A stretch of DNA of 64,000 nucleotides from Ilyonectria destructans (taxonomy: Eukaryota > Ascomycota > Sordariomycetes > Hypocreales > Nectriaceae). This document shows, in pieces, positions 36,319 through 47,611 of this stretch. Numbering within the stretch: the first letter of the stretch is position 1; every line of letters begins with the position of its first letter. A model generated the notes under the pieces. It did not search any database, was not told the origin of the DNA, and was given only the letters and a program-made list of their open reading frames with translations. The stretch spans positions 744,001 through 808,000 of the forward strand of contig JAHEWK010000022.1 of the NCBI GenBank assembly GCA_020740775.1, read 5' to 3'. Made by a program: the position numbers and the translations under genes.

Positions 36319-37120
36319 GGATCGGTGCTGGGCTAGAAGGCCATTTTATTGGCGCCCATAATCCTCGATGACACACCTGTCGGGAGGGTAAAAGTAGCGT
36401 AGTCATTATGGCAGTGGTCTATTTTCTTTTGTTGTCTTTCTTCACCCCTTTCCCTCTCTCTTTCTCTCCCTCTTCCGTTTCTCACTGCCTTCTGTTTTCC
36501 CCCTAGGACTGAGAGGTCGCTGTACGTAAGGGAAGCCTACAGGGCGAAGACAACCCAAAACCCTGAAGCATTTTTACTCAAATGATCGGTCATACGTAGC
36601 TACTTTCTTCAGCAAGAGCATGACTCGTCGCGGGCACCATCCCTGACACAAATCTTTAGTCAGGATGGAAAGTTTGGCTTGTCCTTGCGTGTCGCGTCGA
36701 TGGGGTTGTTAATAATGCTACAGCATGAACAACCCTCGCATCCGGTCCGATGAGTTACGGGTCATCGTATCGCTACTTTAGCTTGGTCGGCGCACTGCCT
36801 GCTAGCAGCGATGCGGATTAAGCAACGTGCGCTCGATCGAGATACGCCGTGTCTAACCTCCAGACTCCAGTCTCCGGTGACATAAGACTTAACAGTAGGC
36901 GACAACCCCGCCACAGGCTCACAGCCGAAAAGCCGAGTCGTCTCATTCTGAAACGAACGAACAAAGGTCAAATGCGAGCCCTAGGCTGCAATAGGCTGGA
37001 AGTAGCCGCGCGTGTCCGGAACTGAAACACGGAGTCCGTACTTCTGCACCAGAAGTATGGGGCTGGGGCGACAAGACCCTGTACTTAAGATCAAGCCGGT
37101 GCGCTCCTGGCCGACAGAGT
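36319..37120. other. Intergenic, no gene recognised
   Basis: This is the divergent promoter region between the membrane-protein gene and the bZIP gene. A pyrimidine-rich stretch lies at 36420-36500. Nothing else is supported. Confidence 0.5.
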
Positions 37121-37771
37121 ATGCGCCAGGAATCAGAGAAGCAAAAGCTGGAAAAGAGAGAGAAGAACCGCATAGCCCAGCGAAATCATCGAAGAAGAGA
37201 GGCGGAGAGGAAGCGTCAGTTTGAGAAAAAGATAGTGGAGCTTGAAGCGAAGCTGGATAGGCTAGCTGAGGCTGCTCAAAGAAGTGACTTGGCCGAGATG
37301 ATATCAATCCTTCAGGATGATGCTGAGAGCACAATCGCAGTCGTGTGTCGTCGCCCGACAATAGAGCTCGGGACGCCGCTGTACACCGCCGAGGCTGGCA
37401 CGGCTCTTCTTCCTCCTCCTCCTCCTCCTCCTGCAATGACGACGCCGACGACGACGGAGCTTGTGACCCTTCTAGCTCCCAACGAAGCTATGGCATCGCC
37501 TGAGATGGACGGCTGGCTCAACATCTTCGAGCCAGTGCCTGAGCCAGAGCCAACACTGGGCTTTGCGTCGTCCTATCCACTTGAGGACGGGTTCGAATGG
37601 TTGGCTCCACCCATGTACGGGTCGGACTACCTGTCAGCTTTCTCTTCTTACCCATCCCATCCGTTTCAGTATCCGATACCGGATGGTAACATGTTCAACT
37701 TCAACCCTGTCCCGGTGGATCCCTATCTCAGCCTTTCCTCATTTAGAGAGATGCCGCTGCTTGGGCTTTGA
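37121..37771 (+). CDS. bZIP transcription factor
   Basis: This is an intronless 216-residue frame. The basic region is at residues 10-30 with the N-X7-R signature (KNRIAQRNHRRREAERKR). A zipper-like heptad series follows (FEKKIVELEAKLDRLAEAA) and is short, about three heptads. The C-terminal half is rich in Pro, Glu and aromatic residues, with a PPPPPPP run and acidic/aromatic segments (MDGWLNIFEPVPEPEP, EDGFEWL), a composition typical of activation domains. Fungal bZIP factors with NRIAQRNHR are usually nuclear regulators of stress or metabolism. Target genes cannot be read from the sequence. Confidence 0.85.
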   Translation: MRQESEKQKLEKREKNRIAQRNHRRREAERKRQFEKKIVELEAKLDRLAEAAQRSDLAEMISILQDDAESTIAVVCRRPTIELGTPLYTAEAGTALLPPPPPPPAMTTPTTTELVTLLAPNEAMASPEMDGWLNIFEPVPEPEPTLGFASSYPLEDGFEWLAPPMYGSDYLSAFSSYPSHPFQYPIPDGNMFNFNPVPVDPYLSLSSFREMPLLGL

Positions 37772-38385
37772 TGGATCCGAGCGCCGGCCAGCCAGACGGG
37801 ACGTGAGTGATTAAGGCGGTCAAGTCGGAATGGTGGATTGTTTGTTCGCAGGCGAGACGCGGACTTTCTTATTGGCCTTGTCTGCTAGTAGCTAATCTTG
37901 CCACTAAACCACGCAACTTGAATAATAGAAATCCTTATGGAGATGACGTCAATTGCATGTAAAAATCGCCGGGTGGGCAGCCTCGGGATGTCTTAGATGG
38001 TGCGCACTTTAACCGGCAAACGGCAAAAAAAATGCTGCAGAGAGTCACGACCTTTTGCGCCGTGGTGAAGGGCGAACCGACGAGTGTGTTATTTAGAGAG
38101 CCCCGTTCAATTTCGTATAAGATTGCAGCTTTCTGCTATGGCCTTCCGAACCAATACAACTGGGTAATACCTATGGACAAGGGTTGCACAAACTGTTAGC
38201 GCCAGCCCGTTTTCAGCTACGGCTGCACGATGTGTAATGCAGACGACACAGTGTTGGTATGATGTCGCTGCAAGATTGCTGCAATGTCGGCGCGATGCCG
38301 GAATCAGCGTGAAGAGGGGCTGAAGAAAGACAGACTCAACAAGTGGGTGGGAACCTACCTAGAAACCAAACACAATCATTTCTGA
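37772..38385. other. Intergenic, no gene recognised
   Basis: No supported feature lies between the bZIP stop and the hAT-type element. Confidence 0.5.
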
Positions 38386-38393
38386 CATGGGGG

Positions 38394-38972
38394 CAGTGAT
38401 CGGAATGGTCTGGTATGGTCTGGTATGGGGGGTCAAACCATACCATACCAGCTGCTTACATAATAACCGGTATGGTATTACCGGTAAGACCAATAATACC
38501 ATTAACCTGGATGCCAAGTCTATTAAGACTGCTAAGAACGATGCTGAAAAGCTATAGAACTGGCTAGTAACCTAATGATTGATTAATTTGATAGTTGATT
38601 TATCTCGCCTTTTTTTTCTCTTGGTATTAATTAGAATCGTCGTTGGTGAGGGTGTAACTAAGGGATGGGGAGACGGGGGGATCACAATCGTTTCATATCG
38701 AGGATGTTTTGAGGCGGAAGACGGGGTGGTGGGGGGTCGAACGGAGGTGTTGGGCCGAGAAAATTTTAACACTAAGGAGGCGCTAGCCAGTTTAGTCCAT
38801 AACCTAGCCGCCTAGTGCCACCAATTTGGCCTATTTTTAGCCTATTTTAGCCTTACCGGTATGACTTGGTATACCGGTAATACCATGGTATTGAGATTTC
38901 CTCAAACCATACCAAGTCTTGGCGGTATATACCATACCAATACCAACTCATACCAGACCATTCCGATCACTG
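38394..38972. mobile_element. hAT-type nonautonomous element (MITE), 579 bp
   Basis: The termini are CAGTGATCGGAATGGTCTGG, inverted at both ends and identical for about 24 bp. The element is flanked by an exact 8-bp direct repeat CATGGGGG (38386-38393 and 38973-38980). An 8-bp duplication and CAGTG-type ends are hallmarks of the hAT superfamily. The interior is filled with short inverted motifs (ACCATACC/GGTATGGT, ACCGGTAT) and has no transposase. The perfect target duplication implies little post-insertion change. Confidence 0.85.
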
Positions 38973-39161
38973 CATGGGGGAGATGACCAAGAGACACCCG
39001 AAACAGGCGTCAGTGTTCCAGAAAGCTAAATCAAGAACACCCATGACATCTCCTATAAGGAGACTTTAGTCAATCGAGCTATGACTCAATACCAGGCACT
39101 CGTTGCCTTCGTGCTACAGTACTCAACTGACATCGGCGACATACTTTAACAACTCATCCAG

Positions 39162-39748
39162 CGGCGTTCTCTGATGAGATTCTTCACTCTGCGAGCAGCC
39201 TACAAAATGCTCGAAGGGCGCTCCTGGCCGTGTCCAAATCGGAGCTTGCAGCAGTCATGAACGAAATTGTACACCGGTCGACGCAGCTCCTCGGACTTGG
39301 AATGCACAACAACTTATGGCTTTCTTGCGGCTGCAACGCGCCTCACATCGCAGACTTTATCAGCTTCTCCATCGAGGCTTATGGCATTCAATACGTCGAT
39401 CTGATCATCATGCTCATCTATCTCGAAAGAGCCCATCCAACCCTAAGACTGATGACCAAGTCGCCAGTGTGTACACCGTACAGGATTCTCGTCGTCATGC
39501 TCAATCTCGCGTACAAATTTGCCAAAGACGGAGCCACGAGCTGGTGGGTGAGGCCCTGGCTGCACAATTTCGGCATCTCGGACGTGGGAATTTTCCAGAC
39601 CGAGATGGGTCTTCTGGAGCTGCTGCGGTGGGACCTCGCCGTGACCAAGGAGCAGTTCGATACAACGTCTGCGGGCTTGTGCTACGATATGCGTGTGCAC
39701 GGGTCGTGGCCTGCTACTACAGCAATCTGGGCTACAGCAAGCTATTAG
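39162..39748 (+). CDS. Cyclin-like (Pho80 type) protein, 5' end unresolved
   Basis: The open frame follows a likely acceptor CATCCAG. It has a cyclin box of the Pho80/PCL type: FISFSIEAYGIQYVDLIIMLIYLERAH, then TPYRILVVMLNLAYKFAKD, then SDVGIFQTEMGLLELLRWDLAVT. Such cyclins bind a Pho85-like kinase in phosphate, glycogen or morphogenesis control. The start is uncertain: the frame is closed at 39128, and the candidate upstream ATG (39081) does not join in phase with any donor I can find, so the first exon is either unusual or broken. The segment after the cyclin core is short and may also be mis-spliced. Confidence 0.65.
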
Positions 39749-39837
39749 TCTATGATGCAGGAGCGAATCACCGGATCCACAAGCCTCCAGACGGCGGCTC
39801 TCGCAACAGAAAAACTGATTACCATGGCGTAACTGTT

Positions 39838-40300
39838 TAGATTGGATCATGTCCAGAGTAGCACTTCGTGTCAGACACGTGACTAGCGGCGAGGCAGTCG
39901 TACGGTCTGAAGCAGGGGTGTAATGCGATAGGGGAAGATAATCATGTATCTCGTGAATCGGGAAATAGTCGATTGGATCAGCTAGAGGGCAATTTCTGCG
40001 GTAATCACTATGCGATGTGTGTTCTGCGTGATCGTCGATAAAGCCAATGGCATGTTTCAGCTTCCGCCCATGAGCCCGGCTGTGAGAAATAAAGCGCAGT
40101 GATTGGTCTATTTTAACTGAGAGATGCCAATTTAATCAGCGAATAATAAGCCTTTATTTACTTGATAATAAACATCGTGATTGGAAGCCGCCCGAATAGG
40201 AAGGCGGTCAGAGAGGCCTAAGAACTTATGACTCAGGATCACGGTCACAGTTTTGGTCACAACACACAGAAGACGTTCGAGTGCCACACTAGCTTTCCGT
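39838..40300. repeat. Dispersed repeat, copy A
   Basis: It begins TTAGATTGGATCATGTCCAGAG and later carries GCCCGAATAGGAAGGC and GAGTGCCACACTAGC. The same ordered landmarks occur at 49540-49735 with internal differences. No coding potential. Confidence 0.45.
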
Positions 40301-41766
40301 TACATTTCCACCTTAGATTCCATTTGAGACATCTACTCCGTAGTGACATCAGTGATCCCCCTGTTTCCTAGCTCAGTTACACACACAAGACACACGTCAT
40401 TCACGAATCAACGATTCCTACGACGTTGCGTTTCGCAGACGCCCTTGAACTCACATTTGTGTCACATCTTTTGATCCTCATAAGCTTTGATATGTGCATC
40501 AAGCGTTACTTTTGTTGCTCTTGACGTTATGCATGACATTTGAGTTTTTGCCAAAAGCCTCACAGAGAAGACTAAAGTTATTTTGCGGAGGCGATTACGT
40601 AGTCGATTGGTACCTTTGGTACCGGCTACCTTGGCCTTGCCACCCACACCTCACCTGCACCCAGAGCAATACTGTACCTAGCACGTCCCGAGTTTATAGG
40701 GTTACTGTCATGTTACAGCTACAGTGGGATTTTAGTAAACATAATAGATTTTGCCTTATCTTCTACAAAGGAAAGATGGCAGCAACAGCTGCCTTAAATG
40801 TGTGCTTAGCAACAGGGGCTGCTAGGCTTGGCCAAGCTTCCGGGCTTCCGTAACAACCCGAGATAACCTCTGTGACAGTTACCTAATGACATGATTTACC
40901 GCCCGCACAGCAGCACATCCGCCTGCGAACACCCGTGACAGGCAGAGTACCTGCGTGGTTAAGGGATTGAGCTCTAGTTTGTCACAGAATGATGGAGGAG
41001 GCGTGATGTACTGTGGTCACGTTCGCCCGAGCTCAAAACACTACGCAACGCTTTGTAGACACACAAGATTGAGACACAGAGCACCCCACTCAGTTATGCC
41101 TACTATTAGCATGTATGTGCGTATGAGCATTCTGGCATGTAAACTTCCTGACCATTGGCTTGGCAATCGAACGTCTCATCCGTCAGTATCAGGTAGTTAA
41201 CTCACCCACAAAATGTATCGAGGCCGCGGACCCGGCGACATACATTCGCGGCCGGATTGCGGCCAAGGGGTGTGAGGGTGTGAAGCAGTAAATCAAATGA
41301 AGAAGGTAGCAGCGAAGTCGCGTGTCGTTACATGGGATAGATTGTGCAGATTTCGTTCCCCTTTCCAAGTTCCAACCTTCGATTACAGAAGGCTCTCAAG
41401 GAGGCGTTTCTCTATTGGCTGTTTTCTAGTCCGGCACGCACTCACTCCTTCGTACGCTCCTGCGCTAGGCACGCGACACGCACGGAGTACACAGCAAACA
41501 TCTAGATACCTCACTTCGATATAGTTTGAACCCCGAATACAGTGCTCCCCATCGTTCCCCAGTTTCTTCCCAGTAGACTTCGTGCTAATTTACGTCTCTT
41601 CTGGGCCGTTCCCGGCTCGGCCGAAACCAGTAGCCTCAGCGATGTGGTGTCCGCCATCCGACACTCAGGCATGCGGTCTGAAAAGGGGCGAATGCGACCT
41701 GAAGTTTTCGCCGATTACTAGCGACATGTCAATAGATGTCTTGGAAGTTGGGCCCGCTCCTATCTT
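40301..41766. other. No gene recognised
   Basis: Only short, low-support frames are present between the dispersed repeat and the ferric-reductase-like gene. Confidence 0.5.
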
Positions 41767-43285
41767 TCACCCACCACATGTACTTGGTTGAAGCTGGAGG
41801 GGCTTCTGCCGCAACAGATCTTGCAGGTCCTGCTCGGGCCCATCAATCTCGATCAACTCAACTCGGGTGGCTTGCCCGAGCGTCTTCATCATGCCGATTT
41901 CGCCTCCAAACTCTTTACTCGCTGCTCCGAAATATATGATCTCGATGACGCTCCGGTGCTTCTGAGCGTGGAAGTGATCGCTGATGTGGGCCAAGAACAT
42001 CTTTCGCAGCCCGTCTTGTACATTGTACCATGTCATTCGCGTCTCGTATCCAAGGCTATTTCGCCGACAGAAACACGTGAACGCCTCGAAGAGTCCACTG
42101 TCAGAGACGGCGATGTCTAACTTTCTCGGCATAGTCGCGTACGGGGAATGCGGAATGGGGAAGGGACCCTCTATCTCGGAGGTGCCCAAGCTCGAAGATG
42201 TTGTCAGTAGGAGGATGGGTCTGTGGTATTGGCTTCCGTGGTCCCGCTCGTACCAAGCTGTTCTCCATGGTATCTTGTCAACTTTGAAGTAGTAGGCGAG
42301 TTCGTTGTTGTTGATCATATCGACTTGCGGTATCACCCTTGCGATTCCCGAGTCTCTGCCGCCCATCTCTTTCTTGAGGGTCTCTGCCCTGGTGAAACGG
42401 TAGAAAACGAGAACAACAATAATCAGAGAAGCGAGCAGGAGGAAGGGGATGTTTTGCGTCTGGTAGTGAACTGCCACGAGAACAGTGAAGAGTAGTCCGA
42501 AGACGATGTGGAGGATTCGAAACATGCGCGATCCGAACTGGGTTGATGATATGATGACGAACAGCACGAGGATAGCCTACTGCTTCGTTAAGCTCCACTC
42601 GTGACTGAGAACCGTACTTCTCGAGCTGTGTATATTAGGGGGGCGGGGGAATGAGGGGATAAGAAGAAGCTCACCGCAACACCGAAACAAGCTGTTGTAG
42701 CAACTCTGCTGCCTAATGCAATTAGACTCTTCTCGCAAAGTGACCAAAGAACCACGCACCGAGATGGGAAACCTGCGAAATCGATGCCACAGAGTGAAGC
42801 AAGGCTTCGTACCACACCAGCCATCCAAGAAAGGCGTGTATCCACATGAGTTGTGCCTCGCTCTGACTGACTAAACGATTCAGAGCCCAGCCCGAGAACA
42901 TTAGCATGATGAGCAGGATTAGGTTGCCTAGCGCAAGATCCCCTGCACGAATGCAGATACGATCTAGGCTCCTGCCGCTTGGTATAGTAGCAATTAAGAT
43001 AGCGATTAAGTTTTGAATGAGAATGAGGGTAGCTATAATCGACCTTGTCACCCTGGGAGGGGTGAAGCCTGATATATTTCTATCGTCATATGCTAACAGC
43101 TTAGCGTAGTGCTTCTTAGGGCGTTTTAGGACTGAGAAAGGGAAGGAAGAACGGATTTGCTCATCTGAAGGCCGACGAAGCGAGATTGCGTCAATCCTCC
43201 GTTGGAGGAGATATATTCTGCGAGAAGCGACCCACACCATCAAGTCCAGTGCAGAGACAAAGAACCACCAGAGCAAGAAAGCCAT
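41767..43285 (-). CDS. Ferric-reductase-like membrane protein, divergent C terminus
   Basis: Exons are 43285-42760, 42712-42675 and 42576-41767. Introns of 47 and 98 nt end ATTAG and AGTAG. The joined frame codes 457 residues. The membrane half matches the ferric reductase transmembrane family: R.GDLALGNLIL, a histidine pair 14 apart (WIHAF..LLHSV), and a second pair 14 apart (ILHIV..AVHYQ). Together these would bind two b-type hemes. The cytosolic half keeps a GPFPIPHS segment and an EIIYFG strand but lacks an obvious HPFT-type FAD motif and the terminal cysteine NADPH motif. It may be a reduced or specialised FRE relative, or exon 3 may contain a missed intron. Expected role: electron transfer across the plasma membrane. 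Confidence 0.7.
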
Positions 43286-45338
43286 AATATCAGGGCCAGT
43301 CTCCGAGATGTCCGTCGAGGGCCTGACGTTATTCTTATAGTGTCGTTTGGACCGCTATTAGCAATCTCCTGAGTCATCCCCGCAGTGACTCTCGAGGATG
43401 ATCAGTGTAGTCGGCTGTGTGTGGCTCCTGATGTATACCCATGTGCCAACGGCCGAGTGCGATACACGCTACCAAGGGGAGATCCTAGTACTAGAGTGAC
43501 GAAACATACAAGCGCAGAACCTGAGCAGGTACACAGGAGCCTACCAGCGAATAGCAGCGAACAGCAGCGAACAGCAGCGAACAGCACGGAAGGTAGCAGG
43601 TCTGTACAGCTTAGTACGATACTATAACATATACCATTCCAAGCAGTGCGGTCCCCGTTCGCGTTTCTGAACCACTGTTTGACTTGGAGCCCCTCCGAAC
43701 GGAGAATGCACTATGCCACTATCATACACAAGGGTGCGATGATGCGTTTGCATCAATGTCCGACGCAACAACCACAAACGATCGGTCCTTTCCTATCAGA
43801 AACTGCCGCTATGGCTGGCACCTGGAACCTTGACTTCGACCTGCGTTGTTTTACGCAGTCACTTCCATGCTAGTTTTACTGTCCATGCAGCAGCTCACGG
43901 CAGTACGGACAAGTTACCGCATACCGCAGCCACGACTTCGTGCAATGGTTACCAAAGACATGTTTGCAAGCGCAAAAAGCAACAGGCGTTTCTACAATCC
44001 CCTCTGGGCCTTCCTCCCCGTATCTGTTGTAGCATATGGGACATTCTACGCTTTGTTAGCTCTTCGCTAAGGAGAACAGATCGGGAACGCCTCCTCGCCT
44101 TTTTCCGTCTCTGGTAAACTCTCGACGCTGATGCTTCGTATCAGTGTGTAGGAAAATCGAAGAGGAGGACGGTCCAAAAGCCTCAAAAGAGGGAGCGAAC
44201 GCGTGTTGTAGGCGGGTACGCGGTTTCTGGACAACGCCGACATGGTTCTAACACTTTTGGTGTTTTGCACGGGCACAGCCGCAGGGATCTGACCAATCTG
44301 TCGCTGCATACCTTTAGGAAAGGGTAGGTAGGCGACAGATCTGGATTCCAGTGCTTGAGCGAGCTCCAGAGTGTCGTCATTCATCGCGGCGGTTGCAGTG
44401 GTCGAGGCGGCAGCGTCTGCGTTCTTAAATAAACCCTCACTTGCCCCTGCGTATACCTCACCGAACAGCGATGCGGCGAGCGTTCAGCCACATCTCGTTC
44501 CACATCTAAGCCAGACACAGTACTAGCTTCTGCAACATGGTAGAGGCGTAGACCCAATCTTCACTTGTCCCAGCCAAGGACTGCGTTTGAACACGACTCA
44601 CAGAAACTTAGTCCGATCTGTTCTGTCATAACGCCAACGCTAGGGATAGTTCACTTTGTGCTGTAGTCCTGCAGAAGCGTTACGCCTAAGTGGAGACTTG
44701 CGATGTTTCGAACTTGGGTCTTGTATACGATGATAGCTCAAACTTTGGAGCAGCAATCCCTCTGCCGCAGATGAGTCATTCTGTTACTGCAGTGGTGGCT
44801 ATCAAGAGTGTCTGGCGACTGGTCCGTCAAAAGTCTCCACCCGGTTAACGGCGTCACAAGTCTCCATGACCAAAGGCGCGCCTGAGGTCGCTGCTTCGTG
44901 TGACTAGGACGTCGGCCTAGTTCTGCCGCAACAGAAATAGCAGTCGATGTCTATTCTCAGGAGCCTGCCTAGTTCTGCCGCAAAAGAAATAGCAGTCGAT
45001 GTCTATTCTCAGGAGTCTCCAGTTTTCTCAGGTTGTCGACTGGGGAATATATATAGCTGCTTTGCGTGTCCTTGCATTTTAACCTTGGCTTTTACTTCGT
45101 AGCTCATTATTTCTATCTCACACTCTTTGCTGCTCCTTGTAGTCTTTTCTTTCTCTCGTCAGGTTGCCAAGGTCATTCGTTTCTTCGCACCCAAACTCTC
45201 TAACCGTACTTTCCTTGTGTTGCCACAGTCTGCCTGCACCAACAGTTAGTCAAATTTACACGCTTTTCCTTGGACAAACCCGACCACCACACAGACATTC
45301 GTTATCCTTCCATCTCTCATACGACTCAGCCCGCCGTC
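43286..45338. other. Intergenic; microsatellite and 52-bp duplication
   Basis: A GCAGCGAACA array lies near 43550-43588. A 52-bp unit starting GCCTAGTTCTGCCGCAA is repeated twice in tandem at 44915-45018 with three differences. A TATATATAG box near 45048 and pyrimidine-rich sequence to 45330 probably form the promoter of the CFEM gene. No gene is supported. Confidence 0.5.
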
Positions 45339-47611
45339 ATGAAAGCTCTACTTGCGATACTAGTGATGATCGCCGGCTTAGGCGAAGTCAACGCTCACGT
45401 ACGTTCCTGCACAGGCGCAAGCTGCTACCGACCTCAAACTGACTGTCTACCACTCTATAGTGGGGAAGGAATGCCAAAAAGTACAACATTCCTAGCAATT
45501 CTATTAACCACTGCGATGCCGAGATGAAGAAGAGCTGGACTTGGGAAACTCTCAGTACCGGCAGCTTTAATACCTGGAATGGCTGGCACTTTGCTGGTGG
45601 CTGGTCGTGTCAGTCATCTTCTAACCGTGGTCTTGATGACCGCACATTTGGGAAAGCCATTTCCAGCTATTGTGGCCATGATGTCTCCTCCGCTCCTTCG
45701 TTTGACTGCAGTTCCAAGTCCAGCGTCTCCAGCTTCTCCGTCGCCACTTTTCACGTCAGTGTCGAGTTTGACTGTCGTTTGGAGCTTCACTACGAGATGC
45801 AGGACGGGTCGCTGTGCCGTCAGTCCCACCAGTGTTCTAGCGGCAGCTACAACACAATCACCAACACTCAATGCGGGGGAGCTAAGAGGGTTTCATTCGT
45901 CTACCCCAAGCAGGGTAAGAGCAAGGACAAATGCAAGATTGAGATCCCCTCTGTTGGCTTCCACTGCAAGACCTCGGCCACGCTCACCACTACCCTCGTC
46001 ACTACCAGCACGACAAGCGTCCGCTCCGGCAGAATCACCACTAGTGACAGGTGCACTAAGCCTCACTGCAAGGGCTATCAAACCGACGTCAGTTTGTCCA
46101 CCGTCTCTACTAGGGCTACTGCTACTCGATCTACCGCTATCACTTCCGCAAACACTGGCGGTTACTCTTGTAGCGCCTCCAGTTGCAAGAGCCACATCCA
46201 GACTGCCTCCACTAGTAGCTTCGTCACCAACACCCTTCCTACAAGCAGCTACAAGTGCAGCGCCGCCCACAGCTGCGGAGGCCACAAAACCACCACTTCT
46301 GACTCTTGGAATCACACCCAGCTCAGCAGCAGCACAGCCGAAGATACAACAACCACGAACCAGCAGCCAACTACCGCGCATAGCAGCAGCAGCCATACCA
46401 GATCCGCCACCAACGAAAGCGTCGGTAAGGAGACCAGCGGCTGTTCCACCCCGCACGTTGTCACCTACAACAGCACTTCCACTGCCTATACCCTGATCAC
46501 TCACACAGCCACGAGCCATGGCACCGGCATCTTGAACCGCACCACGGAATCACATCCCGTAGTTGTAACCGAGAGTGTTGCCGTCTCCACTACTGTTTAT
46601 CATGTCACCGACACCGCGACACGTCCAGGCGCCGGCGAGACGTCGCTGACTAGGCTTCGATCCAACACAGGGACCCATGTCGAGACCAAGGCCACCATTG
46701 GCACCAGCTATAGCAGCACATCCACCATCTACGCCACCAGCCTCAGAACCATCAGCTCTTGCAATCCCGAGGTTATCAGCTGCTCTATTACCTCTGGACC
46801 TCCGGTTGTCGTCACCGAGACTATCGCCATCGGGACCACCGTCGTCTCCACAGCCGATATTCTCGTCGACGAGTCTGCCGGCAGCTCCTCTCCCACTCAT
46901 CCCAACATTGGCCTCCCTTCCTCCTCCCAAATGACCGTCGAGGATCATCCTGCCACCCCTACCTCCGGCTACGACGTTCCCGACGTCGTTCCCGGTTGCA
47001 TCAACACCTTCCTCGGTTTCGTCAAGGACTGCAGGGACAACACGGATGCTGCCTGCTATTGCCCGGACCAGACCTTTGTCAACAACGTCTTCCAGTGTTT
47101 GTATGCACACGGCGAATCCGACGACGTTGTCGCCAAGGCGATATCCTTCTTCCAAGGTATCTGTGTAGGCTACGTCTCCGAAAACCCCGCTGTGTACACC
47201 GGGGCCGAGAGTGTCACAAGCATCATCACCGTCACCGGCACCACGGTTATTGTATCGGCCCCCTACACCACGGTGACGGTCTACACCACCATCACCCAGC
47301 CCTTCATCGCTACCGATGGCTCCACCATCGCAAGGAACGGTACTGCTGTGGCCATCTCCACCGAATATGCTGTTCCGGAGATCGGCTTCACCACCGGCCC
47401 CTCTGGCAGCGTCAATGTTGTTCCTCCGGCCACTACCGGACCTGCCGTCACCAACACTCTCTACCCCACTGTCACCTCTATCCCCACCGTTACTGACAAT
47501 TACGCTGTTCCGACCTCCACCTCCCCTGGTGAGGTTATCGTCACTGGAGGCGCCGCTCAAGCCGTTGCAGGCTACGCAGCTGTTATCTTTGCTGCGGCTC
47601 TCATCCTGTGA
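45339..47611 (+). CDS. CFEM-domain GPI-anchored cell-wall protein
   Basis: Exon 1 is 45339-45398. The intron (45399-45460, 62 nt) starts GTACGT, has ACTGAC and ends TATAG. Exon 2 is 45461-47611. The product is 736 residues. The signal peptide is residues 1-19. Residues 20 to about 190 form a cysteine-rich globular region. A long Ser/Thr-rich stretch of wall-protein type follows. A CFEM-like domain is encoded at about 46985-47180 (PGCINTFLGF..DC..ACYCPD..QC..GIC; six cysteines visible versus eight in the classical domain). The tail is a GPI signal (GGAAQ then a hydrophobic end). CFEM proteins act in heme uptake, wall structure or host interaction. Long frames on the opposite strand and in +2 are composition artefacts. 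Confidence 0.85.

Noticed and set aside
45579..46496. 305-codon plus-strand frame rich in Ser, Pro, Ala
   Set aside because: It is an out-of-phase shadow of the same CFEM gene.
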